From contig NZ_LLZI01000239.1 of the NCBI RefSeq assembly GCF_001509485.1, positions 1-47,771 of the forward strand: a DNA stretch of 47,771 nt, given 5' to 3'. Below the pieces are notes generated by a model that saw nothing but the letters and a program-made list of their open reading frames with translations, was not told the DNA's origin and made no database searches. Positions 1-7,768 of this stretch are shown here, piece after piece; within the stretch, counting starts at the first letter, position 1, and each line of letters opens with the position of its first letter. Source of the DNA: Streptomyces sp. NRRL F-4489 (GTDB lineage Bacteria > Actinomycetota > Actinomycetes > Streptomycetales > Streptomycetaceae). The position numbers and the translations under genes are program-made.

Positions 1-170
1 CCCCGGGGTGGGGCCGGGGGGCGTGGGTGTACGGGGCGGTGGGGTGGCGGGGCGCTATGGGGGTCGTGGCGCGCTACAGGGGCGGCGGGCTCGTAGCCCT
101 ACGGACGGCCGGACCGGGGCTGGGGCCGGGGCCGGGCGCGGGCGTCAGCGTCCGGCAACCGCTTCACCCC

Positions 171-262
171 TCAGAAGCCCCCGCCGAACCCCCCGTCGCC
201 ACCCCCGCCCCCGAAGCCGCCGCCGTCACCGAAACCGCCCCCGTCGCCGAAGCCGCCGCCGA
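171..262 (-). repeat. Short tandem coding repeat for Gly-Phe-Gly tail
   Basis: The 3' end of the gene is a run of near-identical short units encoding GGGFGDGGGFGDGGGF-type peptide. On the plus strand it reads as repeated ccgccgaa/ccgtcgcc units. It could vary in copy number by slippage and predicts a disordered, low-complexity C-terminus. Confidence 0.6.
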
Positions 263-1538
263 ACGCGCCGGGGTCGAAGTCCGCGCCGGTGACGTCGCCG
301 CCGTCCGGGGCGCCGTAGCCGCCGAAGTCGGCGCCGTAGGCCGGGGTGGTGAGCATCATGTGGCCGAGCAGGGTGCCGGCCAGGAGGCCGGGGAGCACAC
401 CGCCGCCGAAGTAGCCGCCGGCCCAGGGGGCGTAGGCGGGGCCGGCGTCCCAGTAGGGGCGGTCGCCGTAGGGGGTGCGGACCGTACGGGCCAGCGGCTC
501 GCGGCCGTCGTCCAGGCGGGCCTGGTCGGCGGCGCAGACCGGGACGGTGCGCGCGGCGCCGCCGGGCGGGGCCCAGGCCGCGTCGGTGACCGAGGGGCCG
601 TGCCGGGGGTCGAAGAAGCACGGCGGGCGGCGTTCCGGCAGCGGTTGGCCGGTGCGGCGCGCGGCGAGGGTGGCGAGCGCGAAGCGGCCCTCCTCCAGTT
701 GGCTGGTCACGGCCCGTACGTCGCCGGGGTGACGGGCGGCGGCCATCGCGGACTTGGCCTCCTCGTAGGCGTCCAGGGCGCGGGCGTAGTCGGCGCGCAT
801 CGCGTCGTCGGCGCCGGGTTCGGCCGGGCTGAAGTCCAGCCGGTCCAGTTCCTCGCCGAAGGCGGTGATGTCCTCGTCGACCACCACCCGCAGCTCCTCC
901 AGGGCGGCGCGCTCCTCCTCGGCGCGGCGGCGGCGGTTGCGGCGGGCGAGGGCGTAGGCGCCGCCGCCCCCGACGACGATCAGCACGCCGACGCCGATGG
1001 CGGTGCCGGTGCCGAAGCCGCCGCCGGTGCCGCCCCAGGAGGCCGGGGCGCGGCCGCGGGCCTCGGTGAGCGCGGTGTCGACGAAGCTGTTGAGCCGGGC
1101 GGAGACGGTCGGGTACTGCGAGCGTTTGACGGCGCCGACGAGGTTCTGGACGGCGGTGCGCGACATGACGCGCGGGTCGGCGCCGGCGTTGAAGCCGTCG
1201 CCGAGTTCGACGGCGTAGACGCCGCTGATGCCGACCTTGGTGCGCAGATCGCGCAGGAGGGTGCTGGGCGGGTAGTCGGGGGTGCGGGGCAGGACGGCGA
1301 CGAAGACCGGTTTGCCGGCATCCCTGATCTTCCGGGCCAGCGCGTCCGCCTGACTGGCCGAAAACTGACCCGACGCGCGGGGGTCGACGTAGACGGGTCC
1401 CTTGCGCAGGGCGGCGGCCGCCTCGTCCAGTCCGCCCACGGCGTGCGCCCGGGGAGCGGCCACCGCGGCCAGCGCGAGGAGGGCCGCCAGGAGCAGCAGC
1501 ACCGGTCCGATCAGCACACGGCGGGTCGCGGTCGTCAT
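171..1538 (-). CDS. Secreted/membrane protein with TPM-like N-terminal region and Gly/Phe-rich tail
   Basis: The product is 455 residues. An N-terminal signal or anchor (MTTATRRVLIGPVLLLLAAL) leads to a soluble region of about 130 residues that resembles TPM-type domains. A second membrane segment follows near residue 165, rich in Gly/Val, with a basic stop-transfer run (RRNRRRR). After it comes a charged, probably cytosolic helical region with an ERAALEELR motif, then a segment with scattered Cys. The last 50 residues or so are almost only Gly, Phe and Asp. I chose the ATG at 1538 because the upstream in-frame extension lacks signal-peptide character. Such two-segment proteins with glycine-rich tails occur in many Streptomyces and their function is not established. 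No operon partner is visible. Confidence 0.8.
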   Translation of the reverse strand: MTTATRRVLIGPVLLLLAALLALAAVAAPRAHAVGGLDEAAAALRKGPVYVDPRASGQFSASQADALARKIRDAGKPVFVAVLPRTPDYPPSTLLRDLRTKVGISGVYAVELGDGFNAGADPRVMSRTAVQNLVGAVKRSQYPTVSARLNSFVDTALTEARGRAPASWGGTGGGFGTGTAIGVGVLIVVGGGGAYALARRNRRRRAEEERAALEELRVVVDEDITAFGEELDRLDFSPAEPGADDAMRADYARALDAYEEAKSAMAAARHPGDVRAVTSQLEEGRFALATLAARRTGQPLPERRPPCFFDPRHGPSVTDAAWAPPGGAARTVPVCAADQARLDDGREPLARTVRTPYGDRPYWDAGPAYAPWAGGYFGGGVLPGLLAGTLLGHMMLTTPAYGADFGGYGAPDGGDVTGADFDPGAFGGGFGDGGGFGDGGGFGGGGGDGGFGGGF

Positions 1539-1752
1539 GGCTCCGACGCTACCTGAACCGCACTTTCCGGACACCCTCGGAGCTTTGCGGATTTTTTACC
1601 GCCGGTACGGGTGCGGCGCCGAGTATCCGCCCGCGCGGCGGCCCTGTCGCGGCGGGGCTGGCCATGCAGGTGGTCACCGGGCGCGGCTTTTTGATGATCA
1701 AGGTCGCCGGGGATGTTCCGGCTCGTCCCTCCCCCGAGGAAAGGAGGACGCG

Positions 1753-2364
1753 ATGGGCAGGGTCGCCGAGACGGCCAACTCCCTCGCCATCGCCGTCGCC
1801 GCCACCGCGGTCGGCTGCACGCTGGTCCTCGAACTGGCCCCCACCCACCCCTCCGGCTCCGAGCAGGCCGCCGCGCCCGCCACTTCCCCCGCCGTCGCCG
1901 CCGGTCCGGCCGCCGCGGGCCGTCCCGCGGACGCCCGCTCCGGCCCCGGGCGGCCCGCCGGCCCGGCCGCGCGCGCCGCGATCAGCGCGCTGGGCTCCGG
2001 CCCGGCCCGCGCCCAGGGGTCACGGCCCGGTGCGGCGCTCCCCCGGCCCGGCGGCCGGACCGCGCCCGGCCGGATCCGGGTCAACGGCCCGGCCGGCCCG
2101 GTGAGCCTCCGGGCCAACGGCAGCTTCCCGGTGGCCTGGACCAACACCACCGGCACCGATGTGGACGTCTGGCTGAACGCGGCCGCCGGCCGGGGCCGCA
2201 TACAGCGGCTGGCGCTGGTCTCCCCGCGGGCCGGCGCCGGGCGGGCCGGTGAGGCGATCGTGACGCTGCCGGCGGTACCGCCCGGCCCCGCGTACGCGCT
2301 GGAGGTGGCGGCCGGCGACGGCACCACGCACGCCTTCAGCCGGCCGTTCGCGGTCACCGGCTGA
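1753..2364 (+). CDS. Small exported/anchored protein, Ala/Pro-rich linker and C-terminal beta domain
   Basis: The product is 203 residues. The ATG at 1753 has an ideal ribosome site (aaggagg at 1741-1747). An N-terminal hydrophobic segment of about 18 residues (SLAIAVAATAVGCTLVLEL) is followed by roughly 80 residues rich in Ala, Pro and Gly, as in a wall-spanning linker. The last 95 residues look like a small beta-sandwich of the Ig-like kind that carries a WTN motif (RIRVNGPAGPVSLRANGSFP, then VAWTNTTGTDVDVWLN). No catalytic motif is visible. A Cys in the hydrophobic segment (VGCTL) is not a convincing lipobox. I do not recognise the family, and the function is unknown. Confidence 0.7.
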   Translation: MGRVAETANSLAIAVAATAVGCTLVLELAPTHPSGSEQAAAPATSPAVAAGPAAAGRPADARSGPGRPAGPAARAAISALGSGPARAQGSRPGAALPRPGGRTAPGRIRVNGPAGPVSLRANGSFPVAWTNTTGTDVDVWLNAAAGRGRIQRLALVSPRAGAGRAGEAIVTLPAVPPGPAYALEVAAGDGTTHAFSRPFAVTG

Positions 2365-2460
2365 GCCGGGCGGCTCGCCCCCTGCACCCCACCAGTCGGC
2401 CCGGCGCGCCACCGGGCCACGGCCCCGTGCCCCGGATCACGGCACCGGGCCGCGCCCCGC

Positions 2461-3636
2461 CTACGCCCCCGCCGGACCCGCCGAACCGACCGGACCCGCC
2501 AGCCCCACCGGCCCCGCCAGCGCCTCCCGGTGGCGGCCCGGCGTACCCAGGGCGAGTTCATCGCTCTTGGCCCGCTTGAGGTAGAGGTGGAGCGGGTGCT
2601 CCCAGGTCATGCCGATGCCGCCGTGCAGCTGGAGGCACTCCTCGGCGGCCCGCACCGCCACCGGCGCGCCGTACGCCTGGGCCACCGCGACCGCCACCGG
2701 CGCGTCCGGTGAGTCGGCGGCGAGCGCGTCGGCGGCGTTGCGGGCGGTCGCCCGGGCCGAGGCGATGTCCAGCCACAGCGCGGCCATCCGGTGCTTGAGC
2801 GCCTGGAACGAGCCGACCGGGCGGCCGAATTGAGTGCGCTCGCGGGTGTACCGCACGGTTTCGGCCAGGCACCATTCGGCGAGGCCGAGCTGTTCGGAGG
2901 CGAGCAGTCCGGCGCCGGTGAGCAGGGCGCGGTCCACGGCGGCCAAGGCCCGGTCCCCGACGGCCAGCAGGCGGCCGGGCGCGCCGTCGAGGACGACGTG
3001 GGCCAGCGGCCGGGTCAGGTCGAGCGGGGTGACCGGCTCGGTGCGCACCCCGTCCGCCGCGGCGTCCACCGCGTACAGCGCCGGGTCGCCGTCCGGGCCG
3101 CGGGCCGGGACGAGCAGCAGACCGGCGCCGGCCGCGTCGGCGACCGAAGTGATCCGGCCGGTGAGCGCGCCTGTGGCGTCCGCGCGGACGGTGGGCGGGG
3201 CGGCCGCGCCGGGCGCGGTGGTCAGCGGGACGGCGAGCGCGCCGGTGGTACGGCCGGCGGCGAGCGCGGCCAGCGGTTCGGCGGTCTCGGGCCGGGCGGT
3301 GTCGCAGCCGAGCAGCGCGGTGACCGCGAGGACCGCGCTGGTCAGATAGGGCACCGGCGCGACCGCGCGGCCCAGTTCCTCCAGGACGACGGCGGTCTCG
3401 CGGGGTCCTGCGCCCTGGCCGCCGAGGCGTTCGGGCACCAGCAGCCCGGCGGCGCCGATCTCCCCGGCCAGCGCCCGCCACAGCTCGGCGTCGTAGGGCC
3501 GGCCGGACTCCGCGGACGCGAGGACGGTGGCCGGATCGCAGCGGTCGGCGAGCAGGGAGCGTACGGCGGCGCGCAGGGCCTCCTCGTCGTCGGAGTAGAG
3601 GAGGTCGGGTTCGGCGGCCGGGGGTGTGCGGGTCAT
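2461..3636 (-). CDS. Acyl-CoA dehydrogenase family protein, subunit lacking the usual catalytic Glu region
   Basis: The product is 391 residues with the acyl-CoA dehydrogenase fold. It has an N-terminal helical domain with VPERLGGQGAGP, a middle beta domain, and a C-terminal flavin domain with YTRERTQFGRPVGSFQALKH and LQLHGGIGMTWEHPLHLYLK. After that motif the sequence reads RAKSDELALGTPGRHREAL, so the classical YxGTxE segment with the catalytic base is absent. This C-terminal pattern is typical of one subunit of two-gene (alpha2beta2) dehydrogenases that act on CoA esters of bulky or steroid-like acids. It overlaps the upstream dehydrogenase gene by 4 bases (ATGA), so translation is coupled and a complex is likely. 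The true substrate is unknown. Confidence 0.85.
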   Translation of the reverse strand: MTRTPPAAEPDLLYSDDEEALRAAVRSLLADRCDPATVLASAESGRPYDAELWRALAGEIGAAGLLVPERLGGQGAGPRETAVVLEELGRAVAPVPYLTSAVLAVTALLGCDTARPETAEPLAALAAGRTTGALAVPLTTAPGAAAPPTVRADATGALTGRITSVADAAGAGLLLVPARGPDGDPALYAVDAAADGVRTEPVTPLDLTRPLAHVVLDGAPGRLLAVGDRALAAVDRALLTGAGLLASEQLGLAEWCLAETVRYTRERTQFGRPVGSFQALKHRMAALWLDIASARATARNAADALAADSPDAPVAVAVAQAYGAPVAVRAAEECLQLHGGIGMTWEHPLHLYLKRAKSDELALGTPGRHREALAGPVGLAGPVGSAGPAGA

Positions 3637-4817
3637 CGGGGGAGGTCCTTCCAGGCGGCGTCCTTGTCGGTGCGCGGCTCGGACGGCAGGCCCAGGACGC
3701 GCTCGGCGACGATGTTGAGCAGCACTTCGGAGGTGCCGCCCTCGATGGAGTTGCCCTTGGCGCGCAGATAGCGGTATCCGGCCTCGCGGCCGGTGAAGTC
3801 GACGCCTTCGGGGCGGCGCAGCGTCCAGTCGTCGTAGGTGAGCCCGGCCTCGCCGCGGAACTCCACCTCCCAGCCGCTGATCCGCTGCGCGAGCCGGGCG
3901 AACGCCAGCTTCATGCCGCTGCCTTCGGGTCCTGGCTGGCCCTGGGCGAGCTGCTGGCGCAGCCGTTCGCCGGTGAGCCGGGTGGCCTCGGCCTCCACCC
4001 AGAGTTTCAGCAGCCGCTGGTGCAGGTCGTGGGTGCGCAGTCCGGGGTGGTCGCGCCAGGCGGCCGCGGCCACGCCGATCATGCCGCCCTCGCGGGGCAG
4101 GCGGGCGCCGCCGATGGCGACGCGTTCGTTCATCAGGGTGGTCCGGGCGACCTGCCAGCCGTCGCCGACCGGGCCGAGGCGGTGCGCGTCGGGGATCCGC
4201 ACGCCGGTCAGGAAGACCTCGTTGAACTCGGCCTCGCCGGTGATCTGGCGCAGCGGCCGCACCTCGACGCCGGGCGCGGTCATATCGCACACGAAGTAGG
4301 TCAGTCCGCGGTGCTTGGGGACGTCCGGATCGGTGCGGGCGAGGAGGATCGCCCAGCGCGCCAGGTGGGCGCTGGACGTCCACACCTTCTGCCCGTCCAC
4401 GGTCCAGTCCCCGTCGCCGTCGCGGGCCGCGCGGGTGGCGAGCGCGGCCAGGTCGGAGCCGGCGCCCGGTTCGCTGAAGAGCTGGCACCAGACCTCCTCG
4501 CCGGTCCACAGCGGCCGCAGGAAGCGCCGCTTCTGCGCGTCGGTGCCGTAGCGGAGGACGGTCGGGGCGGCCATGCCGAGGCCGATGCCGATCCGGCCGG
4601 GGTCGTTGTCCGGGGCGCCGGCGGCGGCGAGTTCGGCGTCCACGACGGCCTGGAGGGCGCGCGGGGCGTCCAGGCCGCCGAGGCCGGCGGGGAAGTGCAC
4701 CCAGGCCAGGCCGGCGTCGAAGCGGGCGCGCAGGAAGTCGAGCCGGCCGGTGGTGGCCGGCGGGTGCGCGGCGAGGAGGGCGGCGGTGCGGCGGCGCAGC
4801 TCGGCGGCGTCGGTCAT
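3633..4817 (-). CDS. Acyl-CoA dehydrogenase family protein, catalytic-type subunit
   Basis: The product is 394 residues. It carries the family signatures WCQLFSEPGAGSDLA (substrate/FAD region), DGQKVWTSSAHLARW, and a C-terminal GNSIEGGTSEVLLNIVAERV that aligns with the catalytic-Glu and FAD-contact segment. This is the expected oxidising subunit (alpha,beta-dehydrogenation of an acyl-CoA with FAD). The start at 4817 overlaps the stop of the upstream oxidoreductase by 4 bases, and its own stop overlaps the next dehydrogenase by 4 bases. The three genes therefore form one tightly coupled operon, read leftward from 5812. Substrate specificity cannot be read from sequence. The pairing with an MDR enzyme suggests catabolism of an unusual acyl-CoA. 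Confidence 0.87.
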   Translation of the reverse strand: MTDAAELRRRTAALLAAHPPATTGRLDFLRARFDAGLAWVHFPAGLGGLDAPRALQAVVDAELAAAGAPDNDPGRIGIGLGMAAPTVLRYGTDAQKRRFLRPLWTGEEVWCQLFSEPGAGSDLAALATRAARDGDGDWTVDGQKVWTSSAHLARWAILLARTDPDVPKHRGLTYFVCDMTAPGVEVRPLRQITGEAEFNEVFLTGVRIPDAHRLGPVGDGWQVARTTLMNERVAIGGARLPREGGMIGVAAAAWRDHPGLRTHDLHQRLLKLWVEAEATRLTGERLRQQLAQGQPGPEGSGMKLAFARLAQRISGWEVEFRGEAGLTYDDWTLRRPEGVDFTGREAGYRYLRAKGNSIEGGTSEVLLNIVAERVLGLPSEPRTDKDAAWKDLPR

Positions 4818-5812
4818 CGGGCCTCCCCCGCGCCGGGGAGGACGACGAGGCGCCCGGTGGAGTCGCCGTCGGCGACCCGCTGCACGGCGTCGGCCGCGCC
4901 GTCCAGCGGGACCCGGCCGCCGATCAGCGGCTTGATGGCGCCCTGGGCGGCGAGCTTGGTCAGTTCCTCGTGGCAGGCGTCCACGGCGGCCGGGTCGTGG
5001 GTGGTGTAGAGGCCCCAGTGGAGGCCGAGGATGGCGTAGTTCTTGACCAGGGCGTGGTTGAGGGCGGGGGTGGGGATGGTCCCGCCGGCGAAGCCGACGA
5101 CGACGATCCGGCCCTCGAACGCCACGCACTTGGTGGACTTGGTGTACGCGTCGCCGCCCACGGGGTCGTAGACGACATCGGCGCCGCGGCCGCCGGTGGC
5201 GTCCTTGACGGCCGCGACGAGGTCGTCGGTGCGCCGGTCCAGGACGAGGTCGCAGCCCAGTTCGCGGGCGGTGCGGGCCTTTTCGGGGCCGCCGACGACG
5301 CCGATCACCCGGGCGCCGGCGGCCTTGCCGAGCTGGACGGCGGCGCTGCCGACGCCGCCCGCCGCGGCGTGCACCAGCAGTGTCTCGCCGGGCTGGACGC
5401 GGGCCCGGCGGTGCAGGCCGAACCACCCGGTCTGGTAGCCGATGTGGAGCGCGGCGGCCCCGGCGTCGTCCAGCGCCTCGGGGGCCGGGCGGACGGTGTG
5501 GGCGTCGGCGAGCGCGAACTCGGCGAAACCGCCGCCCGGCAGCGGCGGTTGGGCCAGGACCCGGGTGCCCGGGACGGCGTCCGTACCCTCCCCACCGGCC
5601 ACGACCTCACCGCAGATCTCCACGCCGGGGGTGAACGGGAGCGGCGGCCGGACCTGGTACGTGCCGCGGCACAGCAGCGCGTCGGGGAAGTTGACGTTCG
5701 CGGCGCGCACCCGCAGCAGCAGCTGGCCGGGCCCTGGCTCCGGGTCCGGGACCTCCTCCAGCCGCATCACCGCGCGCGGTTCGCCGTTCTCGTGTACCCG
5801 CCATGCCTTCAC
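4814..5812 (-). CDS. NADPH:quinone oxidoreductase family MDR protein
   Basis: The product is 332 residues and starts with GTG at 5812. It has the zinc-free medium-chain reductase layout: the N-terminal catalytic domain contains ANVNFPDALLCRG and PFTPGVEICGEV, and the Rossmann domain contains VHAAAGGVGSAAVQLGKAAG. No structural-zinc cysteine cluster is present. Proteins of this group reduce quinones or enoyl thioesters with NADPH. It is the first gene of the operon with the two acyl-CoA dehydrogenases. The promoter must lie in the 273-base divergent region shared with the XRE regulator gene, where an imperfect palindrome sits about 70 bases upstream of this start. Confidence 0.88.
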   Translation of the reverse strand: MKAWRVHENGEPRAVMRLEEVPDPEPGPGQLLLRVRAANVNFPDALLCRGTYQVRPPLPFTPGVEICGEVVAGGEGTDAVPGTRVLAQPPLPGGGFAEFALADAHTVRPAPEALDDAGAAALHIGYQTGWFGLHRRARVQPGETLLVHAAAGGVGSAAVQLGKAAGARVIGVVGGPEKARTARELGCDLVLDRRTDDLVAAVKDATGGRGADVVYDPVGGDAYTKSTKCVAFEGRIVVVGFAGGTIPTPALNHALVKNYAILGLHWGLYTTHDPAAVDACHEELTKLAAQGAIKPLIGGRVPLDGAADAVQRVADGDSTGRLVVLPGAGEAR

Positions 5813-5878
5813 CTGGTGCCTCCACGGACTCGCGTCGTACGGGCGGTGCGGGGCCGGTCCCGGCCCTCGCCACGCGGC

Positions 5879-5896
5879 ATACTAAGCGGTCGGTAT
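5879..5896. promoter_or_regulatory. Imperfect palindrome in divergent promoter (candidate operator)
   Basis: The sequence atactaagcggtcggtat has matching ends (ATAC...GTAT) and an inner A.CG.T symmetry, with 12 of 18 positions symmetric. Its form (actaagcg-n-tcggt) resembles operators of TetR-type regulators that control fatty-acid and acyl-CoA catabolic genes in actinobacteria. No TetR gene is adjacent, so such a regulator would act from elsewhere. This is inference from sequence form and position only. Confidence 0.4.
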
Positions 5897-6085
5897 CCGC
5901 CACGGAACAGTTCCGGCCGCCGGGTGTCCCGACCGCCGGCGCACGCTCCGCCCGACAGCCCGCACACAGCCGGGACGCGGCCCCCGCGCACGACCCGGCC
6001 GCCGGACCCTGCCACGCCGGCAAGCCGGATCCTGCCAACGCCAGGGACAGGCAACCGGCCCGCCCCATGGCGCACACTGGCAGCC

Positions 6086-6979
6086 ATGGACACCACCGAC
6101 AACGGCCCCTCCGCACTGGGGGACTTCCTGCGCACCCGCCGCGCCCGGCTCCAGCCGGAGGACGTCGGCCTGGCCTCCTACGGGGCGCGCCGCCGGGTCC
6201 CCGGACTGCGGCGCGAGGAGCTCGCGCAGCTCGCCGGCGTCAGCGTCGCCTACTACACCCGCCTGGAGCAGGGCCAGAGCCACAACGCCTCGGAGGGCGT
6301 GCTGGACGCGCTGGCCCGGGCGCTCCGGCTCACCCCCGACGAGCAGACCCATCTGCGCCAGCTGGCCCGCCCCACCCGGGCCAGGCGCCGCCCCGCGGTC
6401 CGCCCGGAGAAGGCCCGGCCCGGCGTGCGGCAGCTGCTCACCGCCATCGAGGGCGTCCCCGCCCTCGCCCTCGGGCCGCGCTTCGAGATCCTGGCGTGGA
6501 ACCGCCTCGGCCACGCCCTGGTCGCCGGCCACCTCGACCCCGAGAGTCCGAACCGCCCCCTGGACCGGCCCAACGCCCAGCGGCTGCTCTTCCTCGACCC
6601 GCACACCCGCGAGCTGTACCCGGACCGCGACGAGGAGACCCGGCGCGCCGTGGCCGCGCTGCGGGTGGCCGCCGGGCAGCGCCCCGACGATCAGCAACTG
6701 GCCGAGCTGATCGGCGAGTTGTCCATGAAGAGCACCGAGTTCAGCGCGCTGTGGTCCCGCCACACGGTCGGCTTCTGCACCTTCGGCACCAAGCGGTTCC
6801 ACCATCCGCTGGTCGGCGAACTGACCCTGGACTTCGAGATGATGCAGACCCCCGACGGCTCCGGCCAGGGCGTGATGATCTACACCGCACCCGAAGACTC
6901 ACCCTCCGCCGCCGCCCTCCGCCTGCTCGCCGCCGAACGCACCCCGGACGCCCGGATCCTCGCACCCGAGCGGCCTTAG
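6086..6979 (+). CDS. XRE-family regulator with MmyB-like C-terminal domain
   Basis: The product is 297 residues. The N-terminus (about 10-85) is a helix-turn-helix of the XRE type, with LRREELAQLAGVSVAYYTRLEQGQ. The C-terminal two thirds match the MmyB-type ligand-binding fold: ILAWNRLGHAL, NAQRLLFLDPHTRELYPD, SALWSRHTVGFC, and a closing FEMMQTPDGSGQGVMIYTAP. Homologues usually sit divergent from an oxidoreductase or dehydrogenase gene and control it, which fits its position facing the MDR/acyl-CoA dehydrogenase operon. The ATG at 6086 was chosen because the HTH follows at the usual distance. The ligand is unknown; members of this family are proposed to bind fatty-acid-like molecules. Confidence 0.9.
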   Translation: MDTTDNGPSALGDFLRTRRARLQPEDVGLASYGARRRVPGLRREELAQLAGVSVAYYTRLEQGQSHNASEGVLDALARALRLTPDEQTHLRQLARPTRARRRPAVRPEKARPGVRQLLTAIEGVPALALGPRFEILAWNRLGHALVAGHLDPESPNRPLDRPNAQRLLFLDPHTRELYPDRDEETRRAVAALRVAAGQRPDDQQLAELIGELSMKSTEFSALWSRHTVGFCTFGTKRFHHPLVGELTLDFEMMQTPDGSGQGVMIYTAPEDSPSAAALRLLAAERTPDARILAPERP

Positions 6980-7009
6980 CCCCGCCCCCGTTCTCCGCCC
7001 GCCCGCGCG

Positions 7010-7768
7010 CTACCCCGCCCCGTCGAGCCGCCGCAGCAGCCGGCGGGCCTGCCGTTCGGCCGTACCGGGCGGATTGCGCGGGTGCGCGGGGTCGTCGCCG
7101 GCCAGGAGGGAGAGCCAGACCAGCGCGAGCAGGATCCGGCACTCCCGGAGGCGGGCGGATTCGGCCGGGGTGAGCGGGAAGCGCCGCAGGAACGCGGCCG
7201 TGTCGAAGGGGCGCGGCACCCAGGCGGAGACATGCTCGACGATCTCGGCGAGTTCGTAGGCGCGGTCGCTGCGGCCGGATTCCTCCAGATCGACGACGCG
7301 GACCCGGTGGCCGTCCCAGAGGTAGTTGGCGGAGTTGCCGTCACCGGCGCCGAACACGGCCGGGACGTCCGGCGGGATGCCGGGCGGGGCGTCCGGCGCG
7401 CCGGGCACGGAGGCGTCCAGCCAGTCCATACCGGCCCGCAGGGCGTACCGCACCGCCGGGGCGAGCCGGCGCTCCGCCGTCCGCGCGTACCAGGCGCGCA
7501 GCCGCCGCACGGTCTCGGCCTGGTGTCCGTGGCGCAGCGGCAGCCGGGCCAGTCCGGCGGGCGGGAGCGCGGCGTGGACGCGGCGGACGGTGGCCGCCCA
7601 GGCGGCCAACTCCCTTTCACCAAGCGGGAGTTCGCATAGCGGCGCGCCAGGGAGTCGGGACATCGCCAAGGTGAGCGGGGCATCCGCCCAGGACCGGGCG
7701 GCCGCCGGTCGATGGTCACGGCACGGACCGTGCCACGGGGCGCGGGCGGCGGCAAGTCCCCGCGTCAC
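7010..7768 (-). CDS. Aminoglycoside phosphotransferase-fold protein lacking the N-lobe
   Basis: The product is 252 residues at most. The C-lobe of the APH/choline-kinase family is clear: LAMSRLPGAPL (hinge), TVRRVHAALPP, then GDGNSANYLWDGHRVRVVDLEESGRSDR with the catalytic-loop Asp/Asn and the metal-binding Asp, then ELAEIVEHVSAWV. The ATP-binding N-lobe is not present: only about 30 Arg/Pro-rich residues precede the hinge, and the ORF begins within a few bases of the next gene. It is either a decayed remnant or a protein of altered function. The start given is the longest possible one and overlaps the HxlR gene by 4 bases. Kinase activity is doubtful. Confidence 0.65.
   Translation of the reverse strand: MTRGLAAARAPWHGPCRDHRPAAARSWADAPLTLAMSRLPGAPLCELPLGERELAAWAATVRRVHAALPPAGLARLPLRHGHQAETVRRLRAWYARTAERRLAPAVRYALRAGMDWLDASVPGAPDAPPGIPPDVPAVFGAGDGNSANYLWDGHRVRVVDLEESGRSDRAYELAEIVEHVSAWVPRPFDTAAFLRRFPLTPAESARLRECRILLALVWLSLLAGDDPAHPRNPPGTAERQARRLLRRLDGAG

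Noticed and set aside
1..170. Possible gene at the left edge
   Set aside because: The bases are g-rich and low in complexity, with only Gly/Arg/Ala-rich frames; no support for coding.
2791..5634. Long plus-strand open frames opposite the acyl-CoA dehydrogenase operon
   Set aside because: They are G/C-rich antisense shadows full of Arg, Gly and Ala, with no motifs. The minus-strand genes are well supported.
5803..7173. Alternative 456-codon frame over the XRE gene
   Set aside because: It is Arg/Pro/Gly-rich shadow text; the MmyB-type protein in the other frame has clear domain motifs.
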